Shown: positions 21,361 through 32,405 of the stretch, piece by piece
How the letters are laid out: the number at the start of each line of letters is the position of its first letter
Numbering within the stretch: position 1 is the first letter of the stretch
NCBI GenBank assembly: GCA_009760855.2
Contig: WPIO01000459.1
Span: 1 to 42,072 of the forward strand
DNA from: Cristatella mucedo
Lineage: Eukaryota > Bryozoa > Phylactolaemata > Cristatellidae
Length of the DNA stretch: 42,072 nt
Direction: 5' to 3'
Notes under the pieces: model-generated
Database searches by the model: none
Told to the model about the DNA's origin: nothing
What the model saw: the letters and a program-made list of their open reading frames with translations, nothing else
Program-made: the position numbers and the translations under genes

Positions 21361-23245
21361 CAAAAAAGAATAGGCTGGCGGCTCAGTCTTATATGTTAAC
21401 CCTGGCAGCTAAAACTTTAAATGAGAATTTTCTAGATAAGAAAGCATTGCTACTCCTCTACCCCTTATTTCAAGTAGAGCTGCTATGTGTCGGGATGAGC
21501 CCCTGAATGTTTCTAGCCTCTGATAATGATGCGATCGTGCAGCAATTGTAATGATACGATGGTACAGCAAGGCCGTTAGCTAGGCTTGAAATCATTAAGA
21601 TGTCTTTGGGCTGCATTTTTTTATATGGTAGGAAGTCTTAAAAAATATCTTTAATCACGTTATGTGTGCCATCCTCTGGGCCTAAATTGCCCTTTGATTG
21701 ACTCTGAGCTGCATTTTTGTTACTTGTATAATCTTTGAAGATCAAGGTAACGCCCCACCTTTTATAATATCACAGAATGGCATCACGGCACTTGATAAAA
21801 AAAGGAAGTTGCACTTTGATTGTAATCGTGCACCAGAAGCAGCCATAGGTTAGTGTTAATGCTACGAATGAATATGCCCTCCTGCTCTTTGACTCCTTTG
21901 GGCTGCTATATTGCTGCTAGCATATGCATTGAATGCAGCATTCCTCACACACAAAGGAAACCAAACATTGCTGGTTGTCAGTTCACTTGCCGAGATGAAG
22001 AGATTGCAGCTATCGATGATTAATGTGTGACCCTGGGAGCTCATTCACTGTAAGTGTCCAGCTTTGCCGAGGGCCGAGCTACTAGATATTGGAAAACAGA
22101 CAAACCAGTAGATACCTTGCTTAAAGGGTTGCATTTTCATCGAAGTAGGTCGCATACGCTGTCTGTCGAATGTTTGCAATCTACCCTCACGAGGTCGTGG
22201 CAGTGATATTCCTACTGGTAGGTGCTGTCAAAAGTATCAGCAGCTGTGATGGCAGTGCTACCCAAAGTAGGACATTGGTTGCTTCGCCATGTAACCACAC
22301 CAAGTGGTCTCGTTTAGCCGGCTTCTGCAGGCTGTTGCTATCAACAATGTTCATCATTTGACTAAGTGCTTTGGTCTTTTAGAAAATGATCGGTGCAATC
22401 AGTCGTATCTATTAAGATTGTAGGAAAGGGTGAAGCATGCCGTGTAGGAAAGAGTGGAGCATGCCGTTCGTGCCCCCTCGGTTGTTTGCTCGAAGTTCAG
22501 GACTACCTAGCTGCAAATCGATTCGGGACAGGCAAATGGCCAGTATTGACAACCTTCCCATCTGCCGACAAACGTTAGACCCCTCACAGGTAGCCCGCCC
22601 TCCGACTCTAGGTGCTCTCTTTCATTCCATTTTCGCCTAAAGAGATGCCTTTCGCTGCTTATGAAGGGTCCCAATGGCACCCGAGCAATCATGTTGTTGG
22701 CATCTGCTCCACTTAGCATGCACTCCTTTGTTAAACCTTATGCATAATGACAAGAATGTCCATTCCATATCAGTCAAAGCCATCTGCCTCAGGTGAAAAT
22801 TTTCCTATTTCATGGCATAGAATAAAGAATGACTGCTAATAGAAATCAAAGCGTACTCAATTTCATAGCGGTTCTCGGGGATGCTGGTATGTGTTTACTG
22901 CATCTTAGCAATGTAAGAAGACCAGTTCAGATCGAGTAGTTGTGACTGCTCCCACATATCTGCCGGCCCACTCGAGATTAGAGATGAGACGAGATAACCG
23001 GGATCAAGAGTTTCAAGGATCAGGCGATCCCTCGAGCAGAAGGAACCCCTGGCTGTTACACTGGTGCCTGCTATTACCTTGGACAAGTTAAGGCGCCAAA
23101 ACGCCACCAATGATCGCGACGGCCGAAGTAGATATTCGTTTGGCTCCCTTCCCTCAATGTCCTTGCCTAAACTGTAGCTCCAAGCTGCAGGGTGGCTGGC
23201 AGCAAAATTGGATCACGGCTAGGTTATCAGCCATGGGTTCTCCTC
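21361..23245. other. Unassigned 1.9 kb, probable intron
   Basis: No recognised repeat family and no exon with both splice sites and an informative frame. It is the longest repeat-free stretch in the middle of the window. Short open frames on both strands (for example minus 22895-23110) are not recognised. Confidence 0.4.
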
Positions 23246-23690
23246 TGAATAACAATAATAATAACAATACACTTAATAAAGCACCCTCAGAGAACTCAGT
23301 CTCTTTCTAAGTGCTTTACATTCGCTGCAGAGTGAAATGCGATCGAATGGTGAGTGCTATCGTGCTTGATAAACAACATGAATAACATGGTTAGGGGTGA
23401 CTCGCGCAGAGTCAGCATGCAAATGTGGTTAGTGGCAGCATGTACAGTGTCAGCATGCACAGTGTCAGCACGTATAAGCACATGAAGGAAGAATCACAAG
23501 GACCCACTAAATGCTGTCCTAAATAGGTGTGTTTTTAAGTTCTTTTTAATGTGGTCAAGTCAGGGATGTTCTGACGCAAGTCGGGAGTGAGTTCCAGGCT
23601 TTGGGAGCATATGAACTAAATGCACGGTCTCCAAAGGATTTTAGGTTTGTACACGGAACTGAGACAGGCAGCTTGACCTGCTGTGCTCCA
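23246..23690 (-). mobile_element. LINE-A copy 4
   Basis: On + it starts AATAACAATAATAATAACAA, then TAAAGCACCCTCAGAGAACT, the 3' UTR with GTCAGCATGCACAGTGTCAG duplicated locally, and TTTTTAAGTTCTTTTTAATG (the F-K-K-K-L region). It ends at CACGGTCTCCAAAGGATTTT (the F-G-D-R region). Truncation is near 23690. Confidence 0.85.
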
Positions 23691-23717
23691 CGCAGTCACT
23701 GGATCGACCGAGCTCTG

Positions 23718-23806
23718 GCAATCAGCAAATGTAAAGCGCCTAGAAAGAGATTGAGTTCTCTGAGGGCGCTTTATCGAGTGCATCATCATTATTATTATTA
23801 TTATCA
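23718..23806 (+). mobile_element. LINE-A tail in opposite orientation
   Basis: AGCAAATGTAAAGCGCCTAG then AAAGAGATTGAGTTCTCTGA, GGGCGCTTTATCGAGTGCAT, and about seven ATT/TAT units. Only the terminal ~85 bases are present. Together with the minus copy ending at 23246 it makes an inverted pair of tails. Confidence 0.8.
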
Positions 23807-25934
23807 AAACCAGTTTTTCAAGCAAACTAACCAACCGGCTTCTTTGGCCACTGTCCCTTGCTTAATTCTGGCTACCCCCAAGGGCTGTCATTCTGATGAG
23901 TCGAAGCAAGGTGCCTGAAGCTAGTTTTGCTGTCATGCCGAGAACAGGGTCTCGTGGCTGTTTGAGAGCCCTTCACGGCAAAGCCGGATGAGGTGCCAGT
24001 TCTTCAGGTGCTCTCATCCCTTTGTCAGCAGACAAAGAGCAAACTGAAACTCTCTGTCATGACCCCTGGCCTGTCAGGTACTGCCGGCTCTCATAGGCCA
24101 AGTCGGGCTTCAGCCCTGCTAGGATTCAAGGATAGGTCCGCTTTCGGAAGCTAAACGGTCAAAAAGACCCTACGGTTGAACCAGAAGGCAGCAAGGTTGC
24201 TGAGTATAGCCGTCGTGCGGTTGCTCAGCAATCGCCGAGGGAGCACACTGCAAGCCCTCACTGGCACCTGGCAACGCCCTGCACCAGTCGGGGTGAGGGG
24301 TTGGGTGGGTGGGTGGGGAGGGGGCAACAAAGAGAAGGCCCAGTGGAATGCAGCCCAAGGCCGACCTCACGAGGGACGAGCAGCAGCAGCCTGAGCGGCT
24401 ACCGGCAGTGGATAGGATCTGTCTGCAAACAGCCATGGCCAGATGGACTTCTCTTAGGGTAGGAGAGTGCCAGTCCGTGTCAGCTGAAGCTACTCTGAAG
24501 CAGAGTGCTTCGGCCGGACGATGGCAGTGGCCATCACGAAAAAGTGCTGGCTTCCTGCCCGGCACGTCGGGCTGCTGTGAGTGCCGGCTGGACTTGCTAG
24601 CTGGCAGCTGGGCTCCTACCCGCCCCTCAGTCTTCTGCTTGCTATCCTGTAGTATTGTTCTCCAGACGAGCCTTAGTGCTAACCGTGCATAAATTAGCGA
24701 CGAAGTGTTGATATTGACTGCTGCTGAAGGCAACTTAGACAAAGCCGACTAAAAACTCAAAGGGCTCTAATGAACTAGCCGAGAGCAGCCCGAAAGGTTG
24801 CACCGCATGACCTGGCATGGGCTGGCAGCAGCACTGGTGCCCCTCTCACAATTTCATGCCCCACAGCCGCCTCCACTGCAGCTGCAGCTCCGGTCGGCGG
24901 ATGGCTGCACCACCGGTCACTGCGTACGCGCCAGGCAGACAAGTGTGGGCATGCTGGCAACTGGGTGTCCTGCAGCTTCGTCTGTGCCTCAGCCTCAGCC
25001 TGCTCCTTCTCCCCGCTCTCCTGCTTCCGCTCTCCTCCTCCAGCTCACAGCTCTCCTCCTCAGACTCACTGCTCTTTTGCTCCCGGTCATTCGACCACAA
25101 CTTTGGCAGCTCCTGCTGCTCGGCTTCGCTGCATTCGGAGCTACTGCAACTTGTCGTCTTCGGGAGTGTCTTGCTCAGCCTCTCAGCGCGTGCACTGAGC
25201 CGAAGTCAGGAATGCCGCTCGCTCGTGTCCGATCGCAGACACTCGTGCAGGCTGGCGGGCAAAACGTCGATCACGCAGACTGCAGCCGGTCTTGCGGCCT
25301 TCGCTTGCTGGGGCCACCGACTCACGGATCAGTGCCCCGGCTGAGCGTTGCTGTCCATATGCTGCGAGCCAGACTCGTAAACAAGAAGCCAGACTCGTAA
25401 ACAAGAAGCAGCTACTCTACTGTCGAAGTCAGTGTCGGGGGGGGGGAGGGGGCTTGGCACAATGGAATGCTTACTCGTTTGCATGTACTTTTAACTCGGT
25501 GGTCATCTCGAGTGGCCCGTGTAGACTCTCCAAGGTACGAGCTCGCTGCTAAGATTTCTGCCAGCAGCCTGGTGCCTGTGCATGCGCACTGAGCTATCAC
25601 TCCCGTGCATGCTCGCTAAAAGCCGCTTTGCATGATGTTCACGTGACCGTGTTATCGGCTGCTGGACCTACAGCAGTCCATAAATGTGCACAGCCTGCTT
25701 AAGGCTGTAGAAGTGTAGCAGTCAGTACAAAGTGCTTTCTCAGTAGGCCACTCACTAGTTGGCATCGAAATCTGGCTAGTCAGAATTCACAGGGTAAGGT
25801 TTGTCGAGTCGGCGGGCGCATTCTACTTAGCTGCCATGCGAGAATCCTTTATGTACAATGAGTCCCCCACCCAGAGCCAGCCTCGGCCGCGCATGGCTTT
25901 ACTACGCATGGCGTTACTAAGCATGGCATTACTC
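23807..25934. other. Unassigned GC-moderate stretch; G-rich quadruplex motif; acidic open frame
   Basis: No recognised repeat over 2.1 kb. Several overlapping frames of 100-200 residues exist on both strands. GGGTTGGGTGGGTGGGTGGG-type sequence at about 24290-24324 fits a G-quadruplex on +. A minus-strand frame (25205 down to 24846) reads SSSECSEAEQQELPKLWSND then SSESEEESCELEEESGSRRA, acidic/serine then basic, like a disordered nuclear protein segment. The opposite strand is CT-rich, which alone can produce this, so it is not called a gene. Confidence 0.35.
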
Positions 25935-26050
25935 GCTAAAATGATAATACTAATAATAATAACAAATATAAGACATTTGAATAGCACCCACAGAGAACTT
26001 TGTATTTTTCCAGATTTTCTGCATTTGCTGTAAGGGAAGCATTTGTACTA
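25935..26050 (-). mobile_element. LINE-A-type tail fragment, diverged
   Basis: On + it reads AATACTAATAATAATAACAA, then ATTTGAATAGCACCCACAGA, GAACTTTGTATTTTTCCAGA and TTTGCTGTAAGGGAAGC. The layout matches the LINE-A tail, but the hairpin arm has decayed. Confidence 0.6.
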
Positions 26051-26584
26051 CAGCCTCCATAGCTTGCCCCTCTCTGAGAATACCTCTATTTGTGACAAAA
26101 ATTGTTTCGGCGGTTTTTCCCTCTGTTTGCAAGCGGTTGCATCCTTCTGCTGTCCACCAGCCAAGCATAGGCCTCTTGGCAGCCAAAGAGCATGCAACGA
26201 GCCTGAATCGATGCATTTTGATTCTAGCCCGGCTGAGCAATAGCGTCTTTGCCGATCAGTCGATATGCCTCTGTGTATCGTCCACATTTATAATACGTTG
26301 CTTGAATGCTGTTCAAAACTAGCACCTGCATTCACATGCAGCTGCCCTTAGGTTATAGCTGCGATGCGTGCCAGCGCCGGTGGGTCACAACTCTGTCCGG
26401 ACCTTCCAAACGACATGCACTCAAATTACTGTGATATCCGACTTATCTTAGATCACCTTATTTCATATGTAAAGCTGTTGCAGTCAATCGTGGTCTGAGT
26501 GCAAACATTTGGACATAAAGCTACGGATGATTGTGTGTGCGGTTAGAGCACTTGCAACAATGCAAGCCTCCTCAGGGTCGGCTC
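26051..26584. other. Unassigned
   Basis: No gene or recognised repeat. Confidence 0.4.
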
Positions 26585-27303
26585 ATGATAAAATAATATG
26601 TCCTTTGTATAGCAACTTACAACTTTACAGCTTGCTGCAAGAGAATCAATATCCATCCGGTTAGAGAATGCGAGTTGTCATGCTTAGACAAGCATGTAAA
26701 AGCACACATGTGCACCAGAAAATATTTAGCGACCCTGGTCAATTGGACCACAGGCTAGTAAAATGCTCTGAATCAGGAACAAAGTAAGTACCTGCTTATT
26801 AAGCACAGGAACAAAAAGAAAAGTTCACTGGCACTCACGGAAAGCCGAGTGGAAAAGATGCGCCTTTAGATGAGATGCAAATGATGGAAAATAAATGCAG
26901 GTGGTGACAGAAGCCGTAAAGTTCCAGACTTCTAACTTTCTGCGGATATGAACTGCAAGCCCGGTCACGAAAAAATTTCAATTTTGTTTGATGAACAGAA
27001 AGACCATTGGAAGCCGATGAGCTGGTTGCTTCGAGAACACAGTGGAGGAGCAAGGACGTCGGATAGGTCAAGGATGGTGCAAGCCAGTGAAGCCCCGTGT
27101 AAGCTAGACCGAGTATCTTGAAGTCAATTTGAGGCATGATAGGGAGACCGTGTAGCTCAGACATAAGTGGTGTTATATAGCAGATGTGCTCTTGACAAGA
27201 GAACAGGTGAGATGCTGGGTTGTGCGTCAGTCACGTCGAACCTCGATGGTCGATCAAGAGCACATGCAGCAAGACGCGAATAACGAAAATTGCTGTAGTC
27301 TTA

Positions 27304-27304
<1 letters not shown>

Positions 27305-27344
<40 letters not shown>
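27305..27344. repeat. (AT)n microsatellite
   Basis: About 19 AT units immediately next to the tail of the minus-strand SINE-A at 27345, probably grown from its A/T-rich end. Confidence 0.9.
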
Positions 27345-27346
<2 letters not shown>

Positions 27347-27478
27347 CATTTATTTAGGGCCCCAAGAGAACTTAATCTCTATTTAGGCGTTCACATATGC
27401 CTCGGGGCTCGAGCCCACGACCTCAGTCAGACCTTGGTCGGGGCGAGCACCTTAACCGCTAGACCAAACCAGCTCGGC
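27345..27478 (-). mobile_element. SINE-A copy inserted in LINE-C
   Basis: On + it reads TTCATTTATTTAGGGCCCCA, AGAGAACTTAATCTCTATTT, GCCTCGGGGCTCGAGCCCAC, CGGGGCGAGCACCTTAACCG and ACCAAACCAGCTCGG. Nearly full length. LINE-C coding resumes on its right. Confidence 0.9.
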
Positions 27479-27682
27479 ATATATGCGATGTCATAAATTC
27501 GTAAACTGGTTTAGTAGATGGTAAATAAACATATCTTGAGGATGAGGTCTTCCAACTTCAGGTTGACCCTTGGATTGCACATAACTATTAGGCTGGTCTT
27601 ATCATCGTTAAACTTCAGGAAGTTAGTGACGTCCGAATGCAAATGTCATCTATGCAGGATGCAAGTGGGTTAAGTTTAGAGC

Positions 27683-27840
27683 CGTGATAGCCCTGGCAGT
27701 AAGGTGCTTGCTCTTCACGACACTGAGGTCTTGGGTTCGAATCCTGCAGTGGGCGATCCTGTATTCTAAACTGCTAGTGGTGGTGATAGCCGTTAAAGCT
27801 CGTATGCTGCCATACAAATGAGATTGTTAGATCAGCTAAT
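27683..27840 (+). mobile_element. SINE-B copy 5 inserted in LINE-C
   Basis: The head GCAGTAAGGTGCTTGCTCTT and B box TGGGTTCGAATCCTGC are followed by GGTGGTGATAGCCGTTAAAG and GCTGCCATACAAATGAGATT. It separates RT motif C from the thumb of the host LINE. Confidence 0.8.
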
Positions 27841-27955
27841 CTTTTTTTTATGTGAGTCGAATGCAGAGCAAGGCTCAGTCGGGTAAAAGATTGGTAGACT
27901 TGAGTGTCATCGGCATTGAAATAAAATCCAACGTTAAGTTCGGCATCGACATTGG

Positions 27956-27957
<2 letters not shown>

Positions 27958-28034
<77 letters not shown>
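27958..28034. repeat. (GA)n microsatellite inside LINE-C
   Basis: About 38 GA units lie between RT motifs B and C of LINE-C. It therefore arose inside a retrotransposon coding region. Confidence 0.95.
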
Positions 28035-28036
<2 letters not shown>

Positions 28037-28151
28037 GAGTAAAATATATATATCTTATAGATAGTGAAAGGAGGCTTAAGACCGATTGCTGAGGTACCCT
28101 ATACTTTAGGAGCACGCCTGACTATTGGAAGTCATTTACATCTACAGCATC

Positions 28152-28295
28152 GGACAGCTGGTTTGGTCCAGCAGTTAAGGTGCTCGCCCCGACCAAGGTC
28201 TGGCTGAGGTCGTGGGTTCGAGCCCCGAGGCATATGTGAAGCGCCTGAATAGAGATTAAGCTCTCTTCGGGCGCTATACAAATGAATTAATTATA
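28152..28295 (+). mobile_element. SINE-A copy inserted in LINE-C
   Basis: ACAGCTGGTTTGGTCCAGCA, GTTAAGGTGCTCGCCCCGAC, B box GGGTTCGAGCCCC, AAGCGCCTGAATAGAGATTA, GGGCGCTATACAAATGAATT. It lies between RT motifs A and B of the host LINE. Confidence 0.9.
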
Positions 28296-29402
28296 TCACT
28301 CACTGAGATGGGACCTAACTCAGTTTAGCACTGTGCCAATCCTACCTAGGCAAGTTTGAGAGGCTCTCCGGAAGGATCTGGTGGTCAATTGTGTCAAATG
28401 CTGCTGATAGATCTAGGGGTACAAGCAAAATGACTCTATTCTGGTTAGCAATGTTCGGGTCATTGTAGACACAAAGTAGAGCATTTTCTTTGGGATGGTT
28501 AGTTCTAAATTCCGATTGAAACTGGCTAGCAAGGTCTGATGAATTGATGTAATCGTTTATGCCACCAACTCAAGTGTCTTGGATAAGAATGGCAGAAGGG
28601 AAATTGGACCTAAGTTACCTAAATTCTTATGAGCAAGGGCAGGCTGTCCAACGAGTGGCCTGGCATTTGTTGCTTTCAGAGGGCCAGCAACTTCATCAGT
28701 CTCGAGGGACATACTAACAATTAGTGTTGTTGTAGGCAGATAGGTCTGTGCATTTTGTGAGATCAGTTGAGACATGATCTATAGTACTAGAGGTCTTTTT
28801 GCCTGGGAAATAAGTTAACGACAAGCTCAGTAGAGACAGAATCTAAGGGCGTTAAAGCAGAGTTCGTGAGCGAATCGCGTGCTCCGAGAGCAAATTCCTC
28901 AGCCGCTCTCGTGCCTCCATGCACGGATGCACACTCGCAGAGATTGTCACGCTGGTCTCACGGTGCCGAGCTGACTAGAACAATCGCGCCTGCAGAGTAG
29001 GAGTCAAACGTTCACGGGCACGCAGAGCAAAGCAGGGAGCATGGCTATTGTCATTTATGAAGACCATTACCCGAGGACGGCCTAAGGAGATGTGCATTCT
29101 TGCTCTCGGGCTATGGTGGTGCCTAGTTGGCAGTAGATCGAGTTCCTTTGGTGAGTCCAGGGAGGCTGACAACTATCAGGATTGGAATGCCGAGGGGGCC
29201 CAGGCTGCTTGCTGTTTCTAGCATACCTTGGCTAGAGCCACAGGCAGCAGTTTTTGACACTGCGAACCCTGAGGCCACCAAGGCCATCCATCTCGACTAA
29301 TGCAGCAGCCCTGAATGTGGGTTGTTCTACTACCCCCTCACTTCTGTCCAGCGATCTTTGTCCTTGAACCTTCTTCTGTCTGCTCCATTGCCACACGGAT
29401 TG

Positions 29403-29542
29403 TGCAAGCAGGTTCTAGCAATAGCACATGTTTATAAAAACTTACTATATACTTGTGCATATACCGTGTGAGCATTTGGTACGTTCATAGGATGGCATGT
29501 GCGCGTGTTTATATATATATATGTGTATGTGTGTGTGTGTGT

Positions 29543-29573
<31 letters not shown>

Positions 29574-29628
29574 TTGTGTGTTGTGTGTGTGTGTGTGTGG
29601 TGTATGTGTGTGTGTTTCTTTGTATGCA

Positions 29629-29682
<54 letters not shown>

Positions 29683-29945
29683 TGGTGCAAACTGGCTCGG
29701 CTGAAGCACATCACACTATTTATATCAAATTACCTCCGTCTGTTACTCTACAAAGCCTCAAGGAGTAAGTGGGTGTTACGCAGAAGTTGTTATGGAAAAC
29801 TCAAAGCCTAAGCTGCCTTCGGTACCCAAACTGTAGTGAACAGATTTGTCTCACATAAAAAGAGAAGGTGAGAATCCAAGCTGAGTCAGGATGGCAGTCG
29901 AGGAAGAAAATTTCAGCTCAAGACGGCTTGAAAAGATCTCGGTTT
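29403..29945. repeat. Tandem segmental duplication, left unit
   Basis: The unit starts GCAAGCAGGTTCTAGCAATA, runs through an AT/GT microsatellite (29508-29682) and TGGTGCAAACTGGCTCGG, and ends in a LINE-B 3' piece (29735-29945, minus). The next unit repeats this order. Confidence 0.75.
29735..29945 (-). mobile_element. LINE-B copy 3, 3' end
   Basis: On + it reads CCGTCTGTTACTCTACAAAG, AAGTGGGTGTTACGCAGAAG, CTTCGGTACCCAAACTGTAG, AAGAGAAGGTGAGAATCCAA. Cut off at the duplication junction. Confidence 0.75.
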
Positions 29946-30490
29946 CTGCAAGCAGGTTCTGGCAATAGCACATGTTTACAGGTAGTTAACTAGTCACAAC
30001 CTGTAGGTATATAATTGTGCACATACCTTGTGAGCCTACGGAATGCTCATAGCATGACAAAGTTGTGTGTGTGTATATATATATATATATATAATTTATT
30101 TATTTATATATATATATATATATGTATATATGTGTGTGTGTATATATATATATATATATAATTTATTTATTTAAGCAAGAGTAGGAAAAGGGGATATTCT
30201 GATGATTTATGCTTCCTCTAGTGCAAACTGGCTCGGATGCAGCACCATACCATTCCCACATCAAACTATATCAAAGTAAAAGTATCTATCTGTAACTCAA
30301 CAAAGCAACAGTACTAAGTGGGTGCTACTCAGGAGTTTTCTATGGAAACTCAAACTGTAAGTGGCTTTCGGTACCCATAGGGTAGCCAACAGACTTTGTC
30401 TCACGTAACAAAGAGAAAGTGAGAAGTGTAGCTGAGTCACAAGGGCAGTCAAGGAAGTGATTTACAGCTCAGGGCCGCTTGAAAAGATGT
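29946..30490. repeat. Tandem segmental duplication, right unit
   Basis: Starts GCAAGCAGGTTCTGGCAATA, then TGTGCACATACCTTGTGAGC, an AT/GT tract (30065-30172), TAGTGCAAACTGGCTCGGAT and the LINE-B sequence. The differences from the left unit (substitutions, different microsatellite lengths) show that the duplication is not recent. Confidence 0.75.
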
Positions 30491-30780
30491 GCTGTATAGT
30501 CAGCAGCAGGAGAGTAGATGCCGTTATGTAAGAATCGTGAAAGTGAGTTTCACAGCCTAAGATCTGCTCCGCTAAAGATTATGTCACCAGCGCTCTACAA
30601 GCTTAGGAACGGAACAGCTAATCTATTGTCCGTAGAGGACCTGAAGGCACAAAGAGGCTGGAGCATGGTGCAGCAGTTCAGCCAGGTATAAAGGAATCAA
30701 GCCATGGCAGGCCTTATGGGTCAGAGTAAAGTACTTCCAGCTGCACACATGAGCAGGATAAGCAAAGTGCACCCAATAAT
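30283..30780 (-). mobile_element. LINE-B copy 4, longest B copy
   Basis: It has the same 3' landmarks as the other B copies, and continues upstream (rightwards) into RT C-terminal sequence reading HKACHGLIPLYLAELLHHAP on the minus strand at about 30715-30655. Several stops interrupt it. Upstream limits are unclear. Confidence 0.8.
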
Positions 30781-32269
30781 AGTATCACGAAGACAAATAC
30801 AGTAAAACTGGCATGTAATCAATGCTGACATACCCAAAATTATATCGAGCGTGAAAGCACTTTTGTCAACGCAGTTGATATTTTCCAGAGAGCTAGCTTG
30901 ACTTCATGTCTTTGCTGCTAATTTTGGGGATGGTAGATTAGACACCAAGGCTTAGAATTTTGCATAAGGTGAGCTTTCTGCCGTCATGATATGACCCAAG
31001 TGAAGACTTTGTTTAGCAGGCTAAACAAGCAGTCATCGCTAGGGTGCTCAAAATTTCTGAGCCGCGTGTATGCTGCAATAATAATAAGCAACTGCAACTC
31101 CATAGATTAAAAGTAAGAAGCAGTGTGGTCATCCTAAGTTAAGAAACTATCGAGGTCACAGGGCCATACAAGTTGGTTGACGTTGAAGGCTTGAAGAACA
31201 GATTTCCTCCTGCAAGAGTATTGCTAGGACATTCCAACTTACGATAGGACTGACTGAATTAACTGTTCTGTGAAGTAATTCCAGCAAGGTAGACTTTTAA
31301 ATATTGCGCCTAACAACCTAAAACTCACCAGCCCCTCCCCCCCAATGGGCAAAGGACTACCTGGACTCGGCCTAGGTAAAGAATTGTATGGACTGGTGAA
31401 TCAATGTGTAAGGGAGTGTATGCAAGTTGGTCTCTTAATGTAGCATTCTATGATTGACTGAAGATGATGTTAAAATTTGCTTGCTTATGAGTGCTCTTTG
31501 AGCTTTTTCCCAGTAGCTGCTACATGAAAATCTGTCGCATAGGTGTTATTACATACTTGAACGTTCTTGCCAAAAAGTGCAGCTATTCCGAGTACTATGG
31601 ACATGAGAGAGCTGGACTTTACGCAGCTACAGGAAAAAATCTATTCGTATCACCTCAGGGGATGTCTTATCTGAGCTCTATGTCAATTCTGGCAAAGAAA
31701 TGTTTGTTGAGTTATGCACGAGAATAGTGGAATCAATGCCAACTCACATATAGGAAAATATTATAGATAGTAGTGGGATAACTTCTTATTAGCCCAAGCC
31801 ATTTAGCAAAAATACTGAATTTATCTGTATCTGTGGTAATAACCATATGTGCATGTCAAGTAGCACGTTATCAAAGAACATAGTAATTACCAGAAAAGCT
31901 GTGTGTTATTCAGTAAGTATAACAGCTTGCTGAAACGTAAGATAGCAATGCCAATGACTCGGCGGCAAACCACTCGAGTAAGTCGTTCTGAAGATACCTC
32001 TCTGGTCTGTCGACCACAGCTGGCTAAGTAGTTGCAGCTCGGAACCGATATGCAATTGTTATTGAACACATTTATTCAAGAAATACACTGGAATTCGGCT
32101 CAACCACATGCGGTAAAATTTAAAGCCAAGACTTTAAAGCCTAGTTTTGAGTGATTAATGGGGGCTAGTTTCAATTGCTTTATCGGTGGACAGGTCCAGT
32201 GACCTAGAGTTTGCATGATCACTCCCAACTCGAGGCCCAATTGCCAACTCAAATTTTTTTTTTGGAGTT
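30781..32269. other. Unassigned 1.5 kb
   Basis: The first part (to about 31140) may be older LINE-B sequence but gave no clear motif. The remainder is AT-richer, without exon signals. Confidence 0.35.
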
Positions 32270-32405
32270 CAATCACACGGCAAAGGCCCTTCTACTTTTT
32301 TAATTAAATTTAAGTATATATTGCAAATAATATATATTTATATATTAAATTATATATAATTTATTAATATATATATATTTATTTATTTATTTATATGTAT
32401 ATATA
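32270..32405. repeat. AT-rich low-complexity block
   Basis: TATATA/TTATTTATTTATT-type sequence covering about 130 bases. Confidence 0.8.

Larger units (their letters stand above)
26585..29180 (-). mobile_element. LINE-C copy 1, longest LINE, with reverse-transcriptase core
   Basis: Read leftwards on the minus strand, RT landmarks appear in the expected order. About 28600 reads ISLLPFLSKTLELVA. About 28540-28450 reads NDYINSSDLASQFQ ... ENALLCVYND. Motif A, LDLSAAFDTIDH, is at about 28419-28384. Motif B, VPQQSVLSLLSLSI, is at about 28100-28050. Motif C, FNADDTQVY, is at about 27925-27898, with the first Y of YADD changed to N. The thumb, NFLKFNDDKTSLI, is at about 27630-27590. The C-terminus, LKFFRDRACSSYPQK, is at about 26985-26940. 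A 3' UTR and tail end near 26585. Frame shifts and stops (one after LELVA at 28557) kill it. Three SINEs and a (GA)n array split it. Upstream of 28800 the match is weak, so the right limit is approximate. Confidence 0.85.

Noticed and set aside
24798-25400. 200-residue and 175-residue + strand frames, with an acidic frame on the minus strand
   Set aside because: The Leu/Ser-rich + frames mirror a CT-rich stretch. No start, splice or family support. The acidic minus frame is noted only as possible.
19520-28295. tRNA genes at the TGGTTTAG/GGGTTCGAGCCCC heads
   Set aside because: The heads continue into a repeated SINE body and hairpin tail at every locus, so they are SINEs, not tRNA genes.
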